Positions 59,601-63,925 of a stretch of DNA of 64,000 nt are shown in pieces (positions within the stretch are counted from its first letter, which is position 1; every line of letters begins with the position of its first letter). Source of the DNA: Progne subis subis (lineage: Eukaryota; Chordata; Aves; Passeriformes; Hirundinidae); NCBI GenBank assembly GCA_022316685.1, contig JAKJHU010000140.1:620001-684000 (forward strand), given 5' to 3'. The position numbers and the translations under genes were made by a program. The notes below the pieces were generated by a model. It was not told the DNA's origin. It saw only the letters and a program-made list of their open reading frames with translations, and made no database searches.

Positions 59601-62600
59601 TTGTTTAGATACACAGCCCTTTTCCTACAGCATTTCCATGTAAGCCCAGCATGGGCTGAAAGTTTTGCTTTGGATAAATATAGCTTGTGACCACAGACCT
59701 GCAGTATTATACCATCATTAGCTCTGAGACAGAATTGTAGTTACAGTAATTGTAATCCGAGAAGAATTGTAATTACTGATTGACTCATTCTATCAAATTT
59801 CAGCATTTTTGTTCCACCCAATGTTAGTGACAGTGACTCTTACACTGAATTTTGCACATGACTAAGCTGAACTTCACTGTTCAGTGTTTCCAAAGGAGAA
59901 AACTTCCCACAGGTTTTGGAGTTCACAGCTGAGATCCCCTGACTTCAATTTCAGTCTTTGCCATCAGCCTTTATCACTCTCTCTCTCTCAGACAAGACAA
60001 GACAAGACAAGTCTTTCGATCCTTTCCTTTAAACAGAGATAATACTCCCCTATTTCAGTGCTTTCATCTTTGGAGCAATACATGTCATTCATAACACACT
60101 TTGCAAATGTAAAGCTGCTAAACTAGCTAAGTATAACCCATATTACACCGAAAAACCTATATCTTACTGTGTACATAGGCTTCTATAATACCCCACATCT
60201 GAATGTCTCTTATTCAGTGAGGAAGCTGAGGTTCATAACTGCTTTTCAAACCTTGTAGTGAGAAGTTGGAATCAATGTGTTTGGTTTGCTCATCTGAGAG
60301 AGAGGGAGAAACATTCCAAAGTGCATAAAGAAACTAGGCATAAAAATTCTGTGATGTTTCGATCCTTTGTGCACCTTCTGAAAAATCTTTGCTGGGGAAT
60401 TTGATTCTAATTTTTTCTTCTTTTCCAACTTCCTCTTACATACCTGGCCAAGTTGGGTACATAACTCAGCAAAGGAACTATAAGGTTCATCCATAGTATG
60501 TGTCAGTTAAAGCTACAAGAAGAATAATTTGGATAGGTGTCTTAAGAATGTTGTCATTTGGGGAAATGCTTCTGTATGAGGCACGTGTATAAATATCCTT
60601 AAGTAGCTGCCAGAGTCCAACTATGAGGAGTTGCTGAGAGAGGAAGCAATCAAACTTCACAATCTCACATGTATTTCCCAGCACCCCAAATTGTTTTGTT
60701 TAAAGCAAACACACACATCTTCAGTGTGATAGAGATTGAGTCACTTCTAATCCCTGTTTCATCCAGAGGTCTGCCAAAGACTGCAGGCGCCGCAAAATCA
60801 GTGATCAGCCGTCCAACCACAGCCAGAACACAGAGAGCAGCTGTTCAACACCAGAGTCAGTGCAGGAGCTCTCAGATGATGATGGCAAGTATTTTGGTGT
60901 CACTGTGTATCAGGCTTTAATGTTCTTCCCATGGTACTTTAATTCTTGAGCCAGCCCTGGGGCATTTCCTGGCCCAGTTAATACCATGGGCCAACAGCCC
61001 ACAGGCAGCACAGAGAATGTATTGCTTTTCTATTCTCTGTATGGGCTGTTTCTCTTTCTGCCTTACAACAACAATTTCCCAACTCCTGGCAAATTTGGAA
61101 AAATACACTGACATTCCAGTCAACACATAGGAAACAGGCTGTGTTTCTCTTTTCTCTGCCTTTCTTAGAGGTGACCTTGAGTGCTTGAGAGAGGGGACAG
61201 CACTCCTTTCTCCTCCCCTCAGCTGGGGAGTATTTTTTCCTTAGAGCTAACTGGGAAGCACCTGAGCCAGAGCCAGAGTCACAGGACCTATTACAGTGGC
61301 CTGGGTCTTCTGGGTGGAAGATTCTGTTCCCTGTCTCCTTTTCCCCATGTTTCCTCCTGAAAGTGTCCCCCGTAGCAGTAACAACTAGATCACACCCACA
61401 CACTTGCTGTGTTGTGTGTCATCACTACCACCAGAATGGTGATGCAAAACATAATTGTCATTCAATACTTTGCCACAGGGTTTGAAAGCCTGTGCACTCA
61501 GTGTGGGAAAGAAATTAATCACCTGAAGGAAATTCACTCAGCTGTCTTATCCCTACAGAAAGCCCAACAGGACATACACAGGTAACCATTTTCTGTCATG
61601 AATCAATGATTTTAATGGGCTAAAGATAATTCTGGCATTTAACTCCTTACTGTGGTCTTTGGAATGTCTCTGTGAGCTGCAGGAGTGCAGTTCAAGTTGC
61701 TGCAGATAAAGTAGCCAATTAACACACCAGAAAGACAAACCCATGGTCTGCTTGAAACAGTGAGGAGGAAATCTCTTCCTCGTAACACTCTCTTTGTGGG
61801 CAAAAAACATCACCTCAGCATGTTACATTAACACGAGGTACTCCTTACTGGGAGGGGCTGGGCTAAAAATAAATTTCTGCCCTGGCTAAAAATAAATTTC
61901 TGCCAGGCAAGAATGTGTGAAGTCTCCCTTCTGGCTGAGCATGTTAGTAATTTCCTCAGTTTGCTATAGAGATGCAGGGGTATGGACTGAAAAACTGGGC
62001 TCAATGGTGAAAAGCACTCCAGTTTTTTTGTACAAATTTCTGGTTGCTATCGGAGGGAAGCAGTAACCACACCTGCTGCTGACAGAGGGCTTTGCCCTGC
62101 AGACTCCTGTGGGGAGGTCTTAGCTGCTTAACTTCTGCTCCAGGGAGCCCTGCTGATTTCCCTCTGTGTGAATATTATCCAGCCCTCCCAAAGCTTCAGT
62201 GAGGTGGGATCACACAAGAGGCCTACCATTTCTGGATGCCAGAGGCATTGGTGATAAGGTTTTAGCTTCACTGCAGCTCCTGGTGGCGTCCAGGGCAGGC
62301 CTTGCATTTGTGAAGGTTAGGGCTTAGGTTAACCTCACAGGGTTATGGGTGGGTGCTGCATGAGGAGATTTCTTGGGGTTTGTGCCCTTCCCATGCCAGA
62401 TGCACTAATCTTCCTGTTAAAAAGAGGGAGGTAGAGTCTTTGGGGGCACACTGTTCTACCCCTGAAGGCGTCACTAAATACAGAGATCCCTCCTGGTGTG
62501 GAAGTTCTGGGTATGCACACGTGGGAAGGCACACCTCTCTCCAACACACAAATAACCATATTGCTTTCTTTTGCAGAAACCTCAGTGTTCTGAACAAAAA

Positions 62601-62712
62601 GTCTTTCCACAGGAAGGCCTCTTCTGAAAGCTTCCTCCTGGACTCTCGCTGTTGGTTTCTCCTCTGCATCTTTCTTACGTGTCAACTCTTCATTAATTAT
62701 GTCTTCAAATAA
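2411..62712 (+). CDS. OSBPL5: OSBPL5 (ORP5), 20 coding exons, 5' end outside window
   Basis: Spliced CDS: 2411-2484, 13310-13390, 14040-14141, 15763-15966, 21732-21816, 30394-30565, 36041-36260, 39978-40162, 41533-41614, 42259-42357, 43263-43359, 44217-44315, 45563-45660, 52761-52850, 54901-55037, 58693-58878, 59423-59561, 60767-60884, 61479-61581, 62577-62712. The phases join into one frame of 835 residues ending in TAA. Human ORP5 has 879 residues, so about 45 N-terminal residues are missing here. The product is an ER tail-anchored lipid-transfer protein. Its PH domain and polybasic stretch bind plasma-membrane phosphoinositides, and its ORD exchanges phosphatidylserine for PI4P. ORD signatures are visible: K406 in [10 protein letters not shown]438/H439 in EQVSHHPP, and K630/E634/R638 in the late helix, matching the Osh4 K109, HH143-144 and K336/E340/R344 pattern. 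The paralogue ORP8 is the main alternative, but the C-terminal SRCWFLLC anchor and linker sequences fit ORP5. The family functions are known; the exon model is my reading. Confidence 0.97.
4942..5686. mobile_element. Solo LTR-like element, 745 bp
   Basis: The element begins TGTCTTGG and ends CCCAGCA. It is flanked by CTTGG on both sides (4937-4941 and 5687-5691), which gives a 5-bp target-site duplication; the sixth base differs (G versus A). The interior is GC-richer than the surrounding intron. It contains an AAT-repeat stretch near 5132-5150 and a 19-base G run at 5632-5650. There is no coding capacity or internal retroviral region, so this is either a recombined solo LTR or a non-autonomous LTR element. 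The starting sequence resembles a common songbird endogenous-retrovirus LTR family from memory, which I cannot verify here. Orientation is not settled. Confidence 0.72.
5632..5650 (+). repeat. 19-base G homopolymer
   Basis: Uninterrupted G run inside the 3' part of the LTR-like element. The exact length is likely to vary between individuals or to be a sequencing uncertainty. Confidence 0.9.
6050..6114 (+). repeat. TA/TG compound microsatellite
   Basis: Alternating TA dinucleotides flank a TGTG/TATG core over about 65 bases in intron 1. Apparent peptides rich in I, Y, T and H on both strands are only readings through this repeat. Confidence 0.9.
11734..11819 (+). repeat. Two-copy tandem duplication, 53-bp period
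   Basis: A 32-base segment starting GGTTTTAGTGAAAGAGT at 11734 recurs at 11787 with one substitution (GTGCTAC versus GTACTAC). This indicates a local tandem duplication inside intron 1. Confidence 0.85.
13310..13390 (+). CDS. OSBPL5: OSBPL5 exon, pre-PH linker
   Basis: Eighty-one bases in phase 0 on both sides, encoding 27 residues (26-52) from [19 protein letters not shown] to KKETLK. Human ORP5 has the near-identical [17 protein letters not shown]. The bird sequence lacks about four residues of the human protein at the preceding junction. The acceptor has a long pyrimidine tract ending TTTAG, and the donor is AAG|GTATGT. Confidence 0.95.
13391..14039 (+). other. OSBPL5: Intron 2
   Basis: 649 bp of AT-rich sequence with no feature recognised beyond normal splice sites (GTATGT ... 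AACCAG). Confidence 0.85.
14040..14141 (+). CDS. OSBPL5: OSBPL5 exon, polybasic stretch leading into PH domain
   Basis: 102 bases, 34 codons in phase 0, residues 53-86. The product opens with a dense Lys/Arg cluster ([13 protein letters not shown]) followed by [11 protein letters not shown] and DWLK. This cluster sits directly N-terminal to the PH domain. In ORP5 and ORP8 this polybasic region is known to assist binding to plasma-membrane phosphoinositides. The acceptor is CTCAACCAG and the donor is AAG|GTATTT. Confidence 0.96.
14261..14298. repeat. Short inverted repeat (hairpin)
   Basis: Arms 14261-14277 and 14282-14298 are complementary over 17 positions with one mismatch and one possible G-T pair, separated by a 4-base loop (TTAC). 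The innermost 11 bp (TTGAAGTTACT and its complement) are perfect. It lies 120 bp downstream of an OSBPL5 donor site. No known RNA family was recognised. Confidence 0.85.
15326..15343. repeat. 18-bp perfect palindrome
   Basis: AGTGTTCTGCAGAACACT is its own reverse complement. It contains TGTTCT and AGAACA, the half-site sequences of steroid-receptor elements, but in everted order with a 2-bp gap rather than the classical inverted order with a 3-bp gap. Confidence 0.85.
15763..15966 (+). CDS. OSBPL5: OSBPL5 exon, PH domain core
   Basis: 204 bases, 68 codons in phase 0, residues 87-154. It encodes the beta-strand core of the pleckstrin homology domain, with [20 protein letters not shown], then [10 protein letters not shown], then the [16 protein letters not shown] strand and SIWAVK. 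The domain recognises PI4P and PI(4,5)P2 at the plasma membrane. It is nearly identical to human ORP5 and clearly related to ORP8. The acceptor is TTCCTCCAG and the donor is AAG|GTAACA. Confidence 0.98.
15967..21731 (+). other. OSBPL5: Intron 4
   Basis: 5,765 bp. It contains homopolymer tracts: A22 at 16733-16754, a C14/T21 compound tract at 19813-19847 and T23 at 21027-21049. No mobile element or exon was recognised. Confidence 0.8.
19813..19847 (+). repeat. Compound C14/T21 homopolymer
   Basis: Fourteen C bases followed directly by twenty-one T bases in intron 4. The Gly/Lys-rich minus-strand open frame across it is an artefact of this tract. Confidence 0.9.
21732..21816 (+). CDS. OSBPL5: OSBPL5 exon, PH domain, late strands
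   Basis: Eighty-five bases, entering in phase 0 and leaving in phase 1, residues 155-182 plus the first base of the next Gly codon. It encodes [20 protein letters not shown] and FRAASESD, the last strands of the PH domain before its C-terminal helix. The acceptor is TTTCCAG and the donor is ATG|GTAAGT. Confidence 0.97.
25800..25960. other. CpG-bearing intronic block, possible conserved element
   Basis: About nine CpG dinucleotides lie in 160 bp within an otherwise CpG-poor intron. Several sit in short inverted repeats: CTCGCA-TCT-TGCGAG at 25805-25819, CACGATTCGTG at 25920-25930, and an outer CACCTGC/GCAGGTG pair at 25778-25784 and 25831-25837. No protein or RNA family was recognised. Confidence 0.35.
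26582..26599 (+). repeat. 18-base G homopolymer
   Basis: Uninterrupted G run about 170 bp upstream of the CR1 fragment in intron 5. Confidence 0.9.
26755..27000 (+). mobile_element. CR1 LINE fragment with internal deletion
   Basis: The first part (about 26755-26861) matches the CR1 reverse-transcriptase region. Its codons give LTNLISFY and VTCLVDE, as in other avian CR1 copies. It then jumps at about 26862 to the 3'-proximal region (CTGGAGCAGGCTGCCCAGG, then the stretch around GTTGGACTTGAGAAGAT). More than 0.5 kb of consensus is therefore missing between the parts. It is non-functional and decayed. The identification rests on remembered CR1 sequence. Confidence 0.8.
30394..30565 (+). CDS. 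OSBPL5: OSBPL5 exon, PH C-terminal helix and linker
   Basis: 172 bases, entering in phase 1 and leaving in phase 2, residues 183-239 plus two bases of Q240. [15 protein letters not shown] is the C-terminal helix of the PH domain. It is followed by a polar linker ([20 protein letters not shown]...) that diverges from human. The acceptor is TTTCACAG and the donor is CCA|GTAAGA. Confidence 0.96.
32845..33228 (-). mobile_element. Short solo LTR-like element, 384 bp
   Basis: The element starts TGTGGTAG and ends TTACAACA, giving TGT...ACA termini. It is flanked by AAAGGT (32839-32844) and AAAGTT (33229-33234), a 6-bp duplication with one mismatch. The block around 32960-33150 is clearly GC-richer than the surrounding intron. 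The minus strand has an AATAAA (plus-strand TTTATT near 32932) about 90 bp from its 3' end, as expected for an antisense LTR. No coding sequence is present. The family was not recognised. Confidence 0.6.
34400..34456 (+). repeat. TA/TG microsatellite
   Basis: TATATATA runs with TGTATG interruptions in intron 6. Confidence 0.85.
36041..36260 (+). CDS. OSBPL5: OSBPL5 exon, acidic linker between PH and ORD
   Basis: 220 bases, entering in phase 2 and leaving in phase 0, residues 240-313. It is rich in Glu, Asp, Ser and Asn ([20 protein letters not shown], then [13 protein letters not shown]), then [14 protein letters not shown]. The SDKSE core and TTY-EQV segment match human ORP5. The bird has an extra NNHHLE-like segment before ENDAFSD. 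The acceptor is GCATTGCAG and the donor is GAG|GTAAGA. Confidence 0.95.
36995..37556 (-). mobile_element. CR1 LINE 3' fragment, antisense, split by a microsatellite
   Basis: Reading the minus strand, the CR1 3' region is recognisable. The plus-strand signs are CAGAATCGTACAAC at the tail end, the ACTTCCAGGGATGGTGACTC block, then GAGGCCACTTCCTCTTCTCC and TCCAGACCCTTCACCAGAC at the far end. An AT-rich then GA-rich microsatellite occupies 37204-37320 in the middle. It is 5'-truncated and decayed, with no coding ability. Confidence 0.85.
37204..37320 (+). repeat. Compound TA/TTA and GA microsatellite
   Basis: About 85 bases of TA-rich repeat, then about 26 bases of GA dinucleotides. It is embedded in a CR1 copy whose consensus has an AT-rich TAATATCTAATCTAAA-like stretch at this position, which may have seeded it. 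Confidence 0.85.
39978..40162 (+). CDS. OSBPL5: OSBPL5 exon, start of the lipid-transfer domain (ORD)
   Basis: 185 bases, phase 0 to phase 2, residues 314-374. It encodes [40 protein letters not shown] and [20 protein letters not shown]. This is the N-terminal lid and first helices of the OSBP-related domain. Residues in the [14 protein letters not shown] segment contact the lipid ligand in the family. It is almost invariant relative to human ORP5. The acceptor is TTTGCAG and the donor is CCA|GTAAGC. Confidence 0.98.
40163..41532 (+). other. OSBPL5: Intron 8
   Basis: 1,370 bp. The only recognised content is a CR1 3'-tail remnant at about 41010-41080. Confidence 0.8.
41010..41080 (+). mobile_element. 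CR1 3'-tail remnant
   Basis: The segment GGCTTAGATGACTTTTTGAAG followed by TTCCTTCCAACCTGAATTAT closely resembles the terminal region of avian CR1 elements, ending in a degenerate ATTNNATGA repeat. It is a short and old 5'-truncated copy, identified from memory of the family. Confidence 0.65.
41533..41614 (+). CDS. OSBPL5: OSBPL5 exon, ORD
   Basis: Eighty-two bases, phase 2 to phase 0, residues 375-402 ([20 protein letters not shown], then GFYKKPK). The [12 protein letters not shown] segment is a hallmark of the ORP5/ORP8 ORD. The acceptor is TTCTTCAG and the donor is AAG|GTAAAA. Confidence 0.97.
41615..42258 (+). other. OSBPL5: Intron 9
   Basis: 644 bp with no recognisable features apart from splice sites. 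Confidence 0.85.
42259..42357 (+). CDS. OSBPL5: OSBPL5 exon, ORD PI4P-binding KPYNPILGE motif
   Basis: Ninety-nine bases, 33 codons in phase 0, residues 403-435. It encodes [18 protein letters not shown] and ends in TFYIAEQ. K406 in KPYNPILGE corresponds to the Lys that contacts the PI4P phosphate in Osh4 (K109). The final EQ is the first half of the OSBP fingerprint, which is split by the intron. The acceptor is TTTTTCAG and the donor is CAG|GTAAGT. Confidence 0.98.
42358..43262 (+). other. OSBPL5: Intron 10
   Basis: 905 bp. A CA-rich run and a 13-base C homopolymer (43176-43188) lie about 75-90 bases upstream of the acceptor. An upstream TGTGCAG (ending near 43227) precedes the used TCCTAG acceptor. 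Confidence 0.8.
43176..43188 (+). repeat. C13 homopolymer near splice acceptor
   Basis: CA repeats lead into thirteen C bases and further C-rich sequence (to about 43207) upstream of the exon starting at 43263. Confidence 0.85.
43263..43359 (+). CDS. OSBPL5: OSBPL5 exon, ORD VSHHPP fingerprint
   Basis: Ninety-seven bases, phase 0 to phase 1, residues 436-467. It opens [20 protein letters not shown]. Joined to the previous exon it forms the EQVSHHPP signature of the OSBP family. H438 and H439 are the PI4P-headgroup histidines (HH143/144 in Osh4). The acceptor is TTATCCTAG and the donor is ATG|GTAAGG. Confidence 0.98.
43360..44216 (+). other. OSBPL5: Intron 11
   Basis: 857 bp of AT-rich sequence with no recognised repeat or RNA gene. 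Confidence 0.8.
44217..44315 (+). CDS. OSBPL5: OSBPL5 exon, ORD
   Basis: Ninety-nine bases, phase 1 to phase 1, residues 468-500. It encodes [20 protein letters not shown] followed by [12 protein letters not shown]. It matches human ORP5 in the ORD barrel strands. The acceptor is AATTCTAG and the donor is AAG|GTAAGG. Confidence 0.97.
44316..45562 (+). other. OSBPL5: Intron 12
   Basis: 1,247 bp containing an uninterrupted T50 tract (44645-44694) and G13 (45381-45393). Nothing else was recognised. Confidence 0.8.
44645..44694 (+). repeat. T50 homopolymer
   Basis: Fifty consecutive T bases, the longest homopolymer in the window. On the minus strand it reads as a poly(A) tract, but no retroposed gene or SINE body was recognised next to it. 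Confidence 0.9.
45563..45660 (+). CDS. OSBPL5: OSBPL5 exon, ORD barrel strands
   Basis: Ninety-eight bases, phase 1 to phase 0, residues 501-533. It encodes [20 protein letters not shown] and then RAELEFKLK. The human counterpart reads [17 protein letters not shown]. The acceptor is CCTTTCAG and the donor is AAG|GTAAGA. The mobile-element-rich intron 13 follows. Confidence 0.97.
46515..47146 (+). mobile_element. CR1 LINE, 5'-truncated part with endonuclease remnant
   Basis: The translation shows the CR1 ORF2 endonuclease C-terminal half: [20 protein letters not shown], then [18 protein letters not shown], the catalytic-region motif [13 protein letters not shown], and [14 protein letters not shown]. 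The last codons before the interruption read CQKIS. It continues at 49024 after the inserted element. The stated start is approximate because upstream homology fades. Frameshifts and stop codons make it inactive. The family assignment comes from remembered CR1 ORF2 structure. Confidence 0.9.
47147..49023. mobile_element. TG...CA insertion nested in CR1, 1.88 kb
   Basis: The element begins TGTAGTGG and ends CTAAACTAACA. It is flanked by CAATGAG on both sides (47140-47146 and 49024-49030). Removing it and one copy of the repeat restores the CR1 reading: KISQ, then a stop, then [10 protein letters not shown]. It is therefore a genuine insertion younger than the CR1. The TGT...ACA termini suggest a solo LTR. 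The 7-bp duplication may be 6 bp plus one chance match. It is long for a solo LTR because it carries a roughly 400-bp G-rich minisatellite. No retroviral coding region is present. The minus strand has AATAAA near both ends, so orientation is unclear. Confidence 0.78.
48355..48750 (+). repeat. G-rich minisatellite, about 19 units
   Basis: About nineteen copies of a 19-23-bp unit of the form AAAGGGGGCTCAGCC(A/G)GGG. Units vary in G-run length and in AGCC versus AGCT. A higher-order period of about 104 bp is visible, marked by the AGGTGAAAGG variant at 48411 and again at 48515. The region reads through as Gly/Ser/Gln/Lys-rich open frames in more than one frame, which is a property of the repeat and not evidence of a protein. 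Confidence 0.92.
49024..51003 (+). mobile_element. CR1 LINE, reverse-transcriptase and 3' part
   Basis: This continues the interrupted CR1. The translation gives [16 protein letters not shown], the RT entry [45 protein letters not shown], then [37 protein letters not shown] and the catalytic FADDTKLG. The C-terminal conserved block is [20 protein letters not shown]. It ends with the typical CR1 tail of repeated ATTCTGTG (50982-51000). Several in-frame stops and frameshifts (for example after PVSLT at 49684 and before WPVTSG near 50025) inactivate it. Confidence 0.95.
51023..51661 (-). mobile_element. Solo LTR, 639 bp, 6-bp target duplication
   Basis: The termini are TGTTGAGATTTT at the left and GTACCCCAACA at the right. 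TTTGAG is duplicated perfectly on both sides (51017-51022 and 51662-51667). On the minus strand it starts TGTTGGGGTAC, has a TGATTGGC box and an AATAAA (plus-strand TTTATT near 51239), and ends ATCTCAACA. That order is the expected one for an antisense LTR. A 6-bp duplication is typical of ERVK-like (class II) elements. No internal proviral sequence remains. It inserted 20 bp downstream of the CR1 tail. Confidence 0.85.
52761..52850 (+). CDS. OSBPL5: OSBPL5 exon, ORD
   Basis: Ninety bases, 30 codons in phase 0, residues 534-563 ([20 protein letters not shown], then [10 protein letters not shown]). Human ORP5 has [16 protein letters not shown] and EEVLASLSGHW. The acceptor is CCTAACAG and the donor is TGG|GTAACA. 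Confidence 0.97.
52851..54900 (+). other. OSBPL5: Intron 14
   Basis: 2,050 bp with somewhat higher GC than most introns here. No mobile element or RNA gene was recognised. Confidence 0.8.
54901..55037 (+). CDS. OSBPL5: OSBPL5 exon, ORD
   Basis: 137 bases, phase 0 to phase 2, residues 564-608. It encodes [20 protein letters not shown], then [20 protein letters not shown] and DFESE. Human ORP5 has EVRRQRLRQHTVPLEEQ at this point. The opening residues diverge more than the rest of the ORD. The acceptor is CTTCTCAG and the donor is GAG|GTAGGG. Confidence 0.95.
55038..58692 (+). other. OSBPL5: Intron 15
   Basis: 3,655 bp containing the 1,023-bp LTR at 55585-56607. The flanks show no other feature. 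Confidence 0.8.
55585..56607 (-). mobile_element. Solo LTR, 1,023 bp, 5-bp target duplication
   Basis: The element starts TGTTGTGGTTTGACCC and ends AACCCAATACA. It is flanked by a perfect CTTAG duplication (55580-55584 and 56608-56612). The interior has repeated segments of the type TGGGCTCC/CCACGGG and CT-rich blocks. Poly(A)-type motifs (AATAAATTTATT, near 55741-55755) lie about 155 bp from the left end, which suits an LTR read on the minus strand. A 5-bp duplication and the TGTATTGGGTTT start on that strand fit an ERVL-like (class III) family common in birds, as I recall it. No internal coding region is present. Confidence 0.87.
58693..58878 (+). CDS. OSBPL5: OSBPL5 exon, ORD late helix with K/E/R triad
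   Basis: 186 bases, phase 2 to phase 2, residues 609-670. It encodes [20 protein letters not shown], then [20 protein letters not shown], then WKPLLF and NEWHYKYE. K630, E634 and R638 keep the K-x3-E-x3-R spacing that positions PI4P in Osh4 (K336/E340/R344). It is GC-richer than the neighbouring introns. The acceptor is ATTCCTAG and the donor is GGA|GTGAGT. Confidence 0.97.
58879..59422 (+). other. OSBPL5: Intron 16
   Basis: 544 bp with nothing recognised. Its acceptor is weak: a T-rich tract interrupted by purines and ending CTCAAAAG. Confidence 0.8.
59423..59561 (+). CDS. OSBPL5: OSBPL5 exon, end of ORD
   Basis: 139 bases, phase 2 to phase 0, residues 671-717. It encodes [20 protein letters not shown], then [20 protein letters not shown] and [18 protein letters not shown] is the conserved C-terminal edge of the ORD in ORP5/ORP8; the part after GILQTLE diverges. 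The acceptor AG follows CTCAAA and is not pyrimidine-rich immediately upstream. The phase and conserved protein sequence decide it. The donor is AAG|GTAAAA. Confidence 0.94.
59562..60766 (+). other. OSBPL5: Intron 17
   Basis: 1,205 bp. It contains a CT run then about four ACAAG repeats at 59979-60012. No other feature was recognised. Confidence 0.8.
59979..60012 (+). repeat. CT and ACAAG short tandem repeats
   Basis: A CTCTCTCTCTC run is followed by AGACAAGACAAGACAAGACAAG-type pentanucleotide repetition. Confidence 0.8.
60767..60884 (+). CDS. OSBPL5: OSBPL5 exon, basic/Ser-rich linker
   Basis: 118 bases, phase 0 to phase 1, residues 718-756. It encodes [20 protein letters not shown], then [19 protein letters not shown]. 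The ISDQPSxHSQxTESSxSTPES pattern matches human ORP5 closely. The segment is a disordered, phosphorylatable-looking linker after the ORD. The acceptor is TTTCATCCAG. The donor is non-canonical, GATG|GCAAGT, a GC-AG intron boundary. Confidence 0.95.
60885..61478 (+). other. OSBPL5: Intron 18 (GC-AG)
   Basis: 594 bp. The donor is GCAAGT and the acceptor is TTTGCCACAG. The rest of the donor fits the strong consensus usually seen when GC replaces GT. No internal feature was recognised. Confidence 0.85.
61479..61581 (+). CDS. OSBPL5: OSBPL5 exon, CxxC and coiled coil
   Basis: 103 bases, phase 1 to phase 2, residues 757-790. It encodes [20 protein letters not shown] followed by [13 protein letters not shown]. 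The CTQC pair corresponds to CPRC in human ORP5. It is followed by a heptad-like helix (I, L, I, V, L spacing) that continues as the short coiled coil ahead of the membrane anchor. The acceptor is TGCCACAG and the donor is CAG|GTAACC. Confidence 0.95.
61582..62576 (+). other. OSBPL5: Intron 19
   Basis: 995 bp including a two-copy 23-bp tandem duplication at 61861-61906. Nothing else was recognised. Confidence 0.8.
61861..61906 (+). repeat. Two-copy 23-bp tandem duplication
   Basis: GGCTAAAAATAAATTTCTGCC occurs at 61861 and again at 61884 without mismatch in the shared part. Confidence 0.9.
62577..62712 (+). CDS. OSBPL5: OSBPL5 last coding exon, C-terminal ER membrane anchor
   Basis: 136 bases including the stop, entering in phase 2, residues 791-835. 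A short basic/Ser linker ([15 protein letters not shown]) is followed by a hydrophobic segment W817-F834 ([19 protein letters not shown]) ending three bases before TAA. The human protein ends in the very similar WFLLCVFLACQLFINHILK. This single segment anchors ORP5 in the ER membrane, leaving PH and ORD domains in the cytosol. The acceptor is TTTTGCAG. Confidence 0.98.
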
Positions 62713-62713
62713 A
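62708..62713 (+). promoter_or_regulatory. AATAAA overlapping the stop codon
   Basis: The hexamer AATAAA is formed by the last Lys codon and the TAA stop. Use as a poly(A) signal would leave almost no 3' UTR. It may simply be coincidental in this AT-rich context. Confidence 0.5.
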
Positions 62714-63925
62714 ATCACTACGTTTGGCAGCAATAATGATCACTGGCTGCAGGAGGGGGCCGCTCACACAAGGAGCCCAGCGAGGCACCAAAGCACTTTA
62801 GAACCAACACGGCAGAGGTGGAAAGAAGTGGAAAAACGCAGTTAAAAAGGAACCTAGGAGCCTGCAAAACTTTGTTCCTGCCGATTATGTCATTTTTGCC
62901 TTTTACATGTACATCTTCAAGGACCTCTTAACCTGTATGGGCCTTAATGCTGAAGCCAAATGTAGCTTTAATTGTGCAATTTGTTTTCTATGTTTTGTCA
63001 TTTTCTGATGCAATTAATAACTACCCAGCAGTATTGGTAACCCCAAAATGGTAATCACCTCAACACTTTGGAAAAGTCACAATGGCCTGGGCCATAGCTC
63101 CAGGAGTGAGGAAGAGTAGTTGGGGAGCTGTAAAGAGCTGATGTCCATGGTGCCTCTCTGGCTGCCTTTAATTACCGGTGGGAGAACGCTTGGTCCAAAA
63201 AAATCCAGCCCCGGGATATTGAGTCATGATGTGTTTAGTCAGCCCATGCAGAATGGGATCTCAGGATGTGTTTTATTTTCCATTTCACAGAGACTGTAAA
63301 TACACACAATTTCCTAGAGTCATTCCTCTTTAGGAAATTGGAAGTATTCAGTGAAAACTCCTTGTCTGGTTATGGAGCTGACTGGTGTCCTGGGTCTGGC
63401 CCCTCAAGTGTGATGTCAGACACGCACGCCTGTTTGTAAAACCCAATCACTTACTATTATTGTTATTATTTGCTATATGGCTGTTTTATAATATCACACA
63501 CTAGCATTGTAGAGAGAAATCCACTGCCCCAGCATAGGCGAGAAGGATGGGAGCGATGTAGGTGTACGTGTGTTCGGTGTTAGGCACATTTATTGTCAAA
63601 GGTCAGGAAAGAGGGAGGGTTTTGCCACTGCATTGTTCAGCCATGTTAATAGTCTTCCTATTTTACACCATTTTTAAAAGATTTGCAATATTTTCTGTAG
63701 ACTGCAGACAATACTAAGCCTTTCTTTTCTGGCCTGAAGTAGTTCCAAGTGGTAAGTACTGCTATATATTCAGCCTTAAAATACTTAGTGGTGGTGCCAG
63801 TCTGGGCTATCTTTCAATGTAAATGTTTCCAAATTTTAAGTACATTCCTCATCATATTCCCCAGTTAGGGGAAACCTGTTTGTGCTTGATATGTTGAAAT
63901 AAAAATACACAGAACTTTCAGTGGC
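62713..63925 (+). other. OSBPL5: OSBPL5 3' untranslated region (inferred)
   Basis: About 1.2 kb from the stop codon to the poly(A) signal. No open frame of interest, miRNA-like hairpin or repeat was recognised. The 3' end is approximate: cleavage is expected 10-30 bases after the AATAAA at 63898, and a GT-rich downstream stretch (63950-63960) supports it. The last bases to 64000 are presumed intergenic. Confidence 0.75.
63898..63903 (+). terminator. Polyadenylation signal AATAAA
   Basis: A canonical hexamer about 1.19 kb after the OSBPL5 stop, followed by a GT-rich element (GAGTTTGTGTTTG) about 45 bases downstream. Confidence 0.75.

Noticed and set aside
2411..62712. Assignment of the gene to the paralogue OSBPL8
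   Set aside because: The linker segments ([20 protein letters not shown]) and the C-terminal anchor match ORP5, not ORP8, as recalled from the human proteins.
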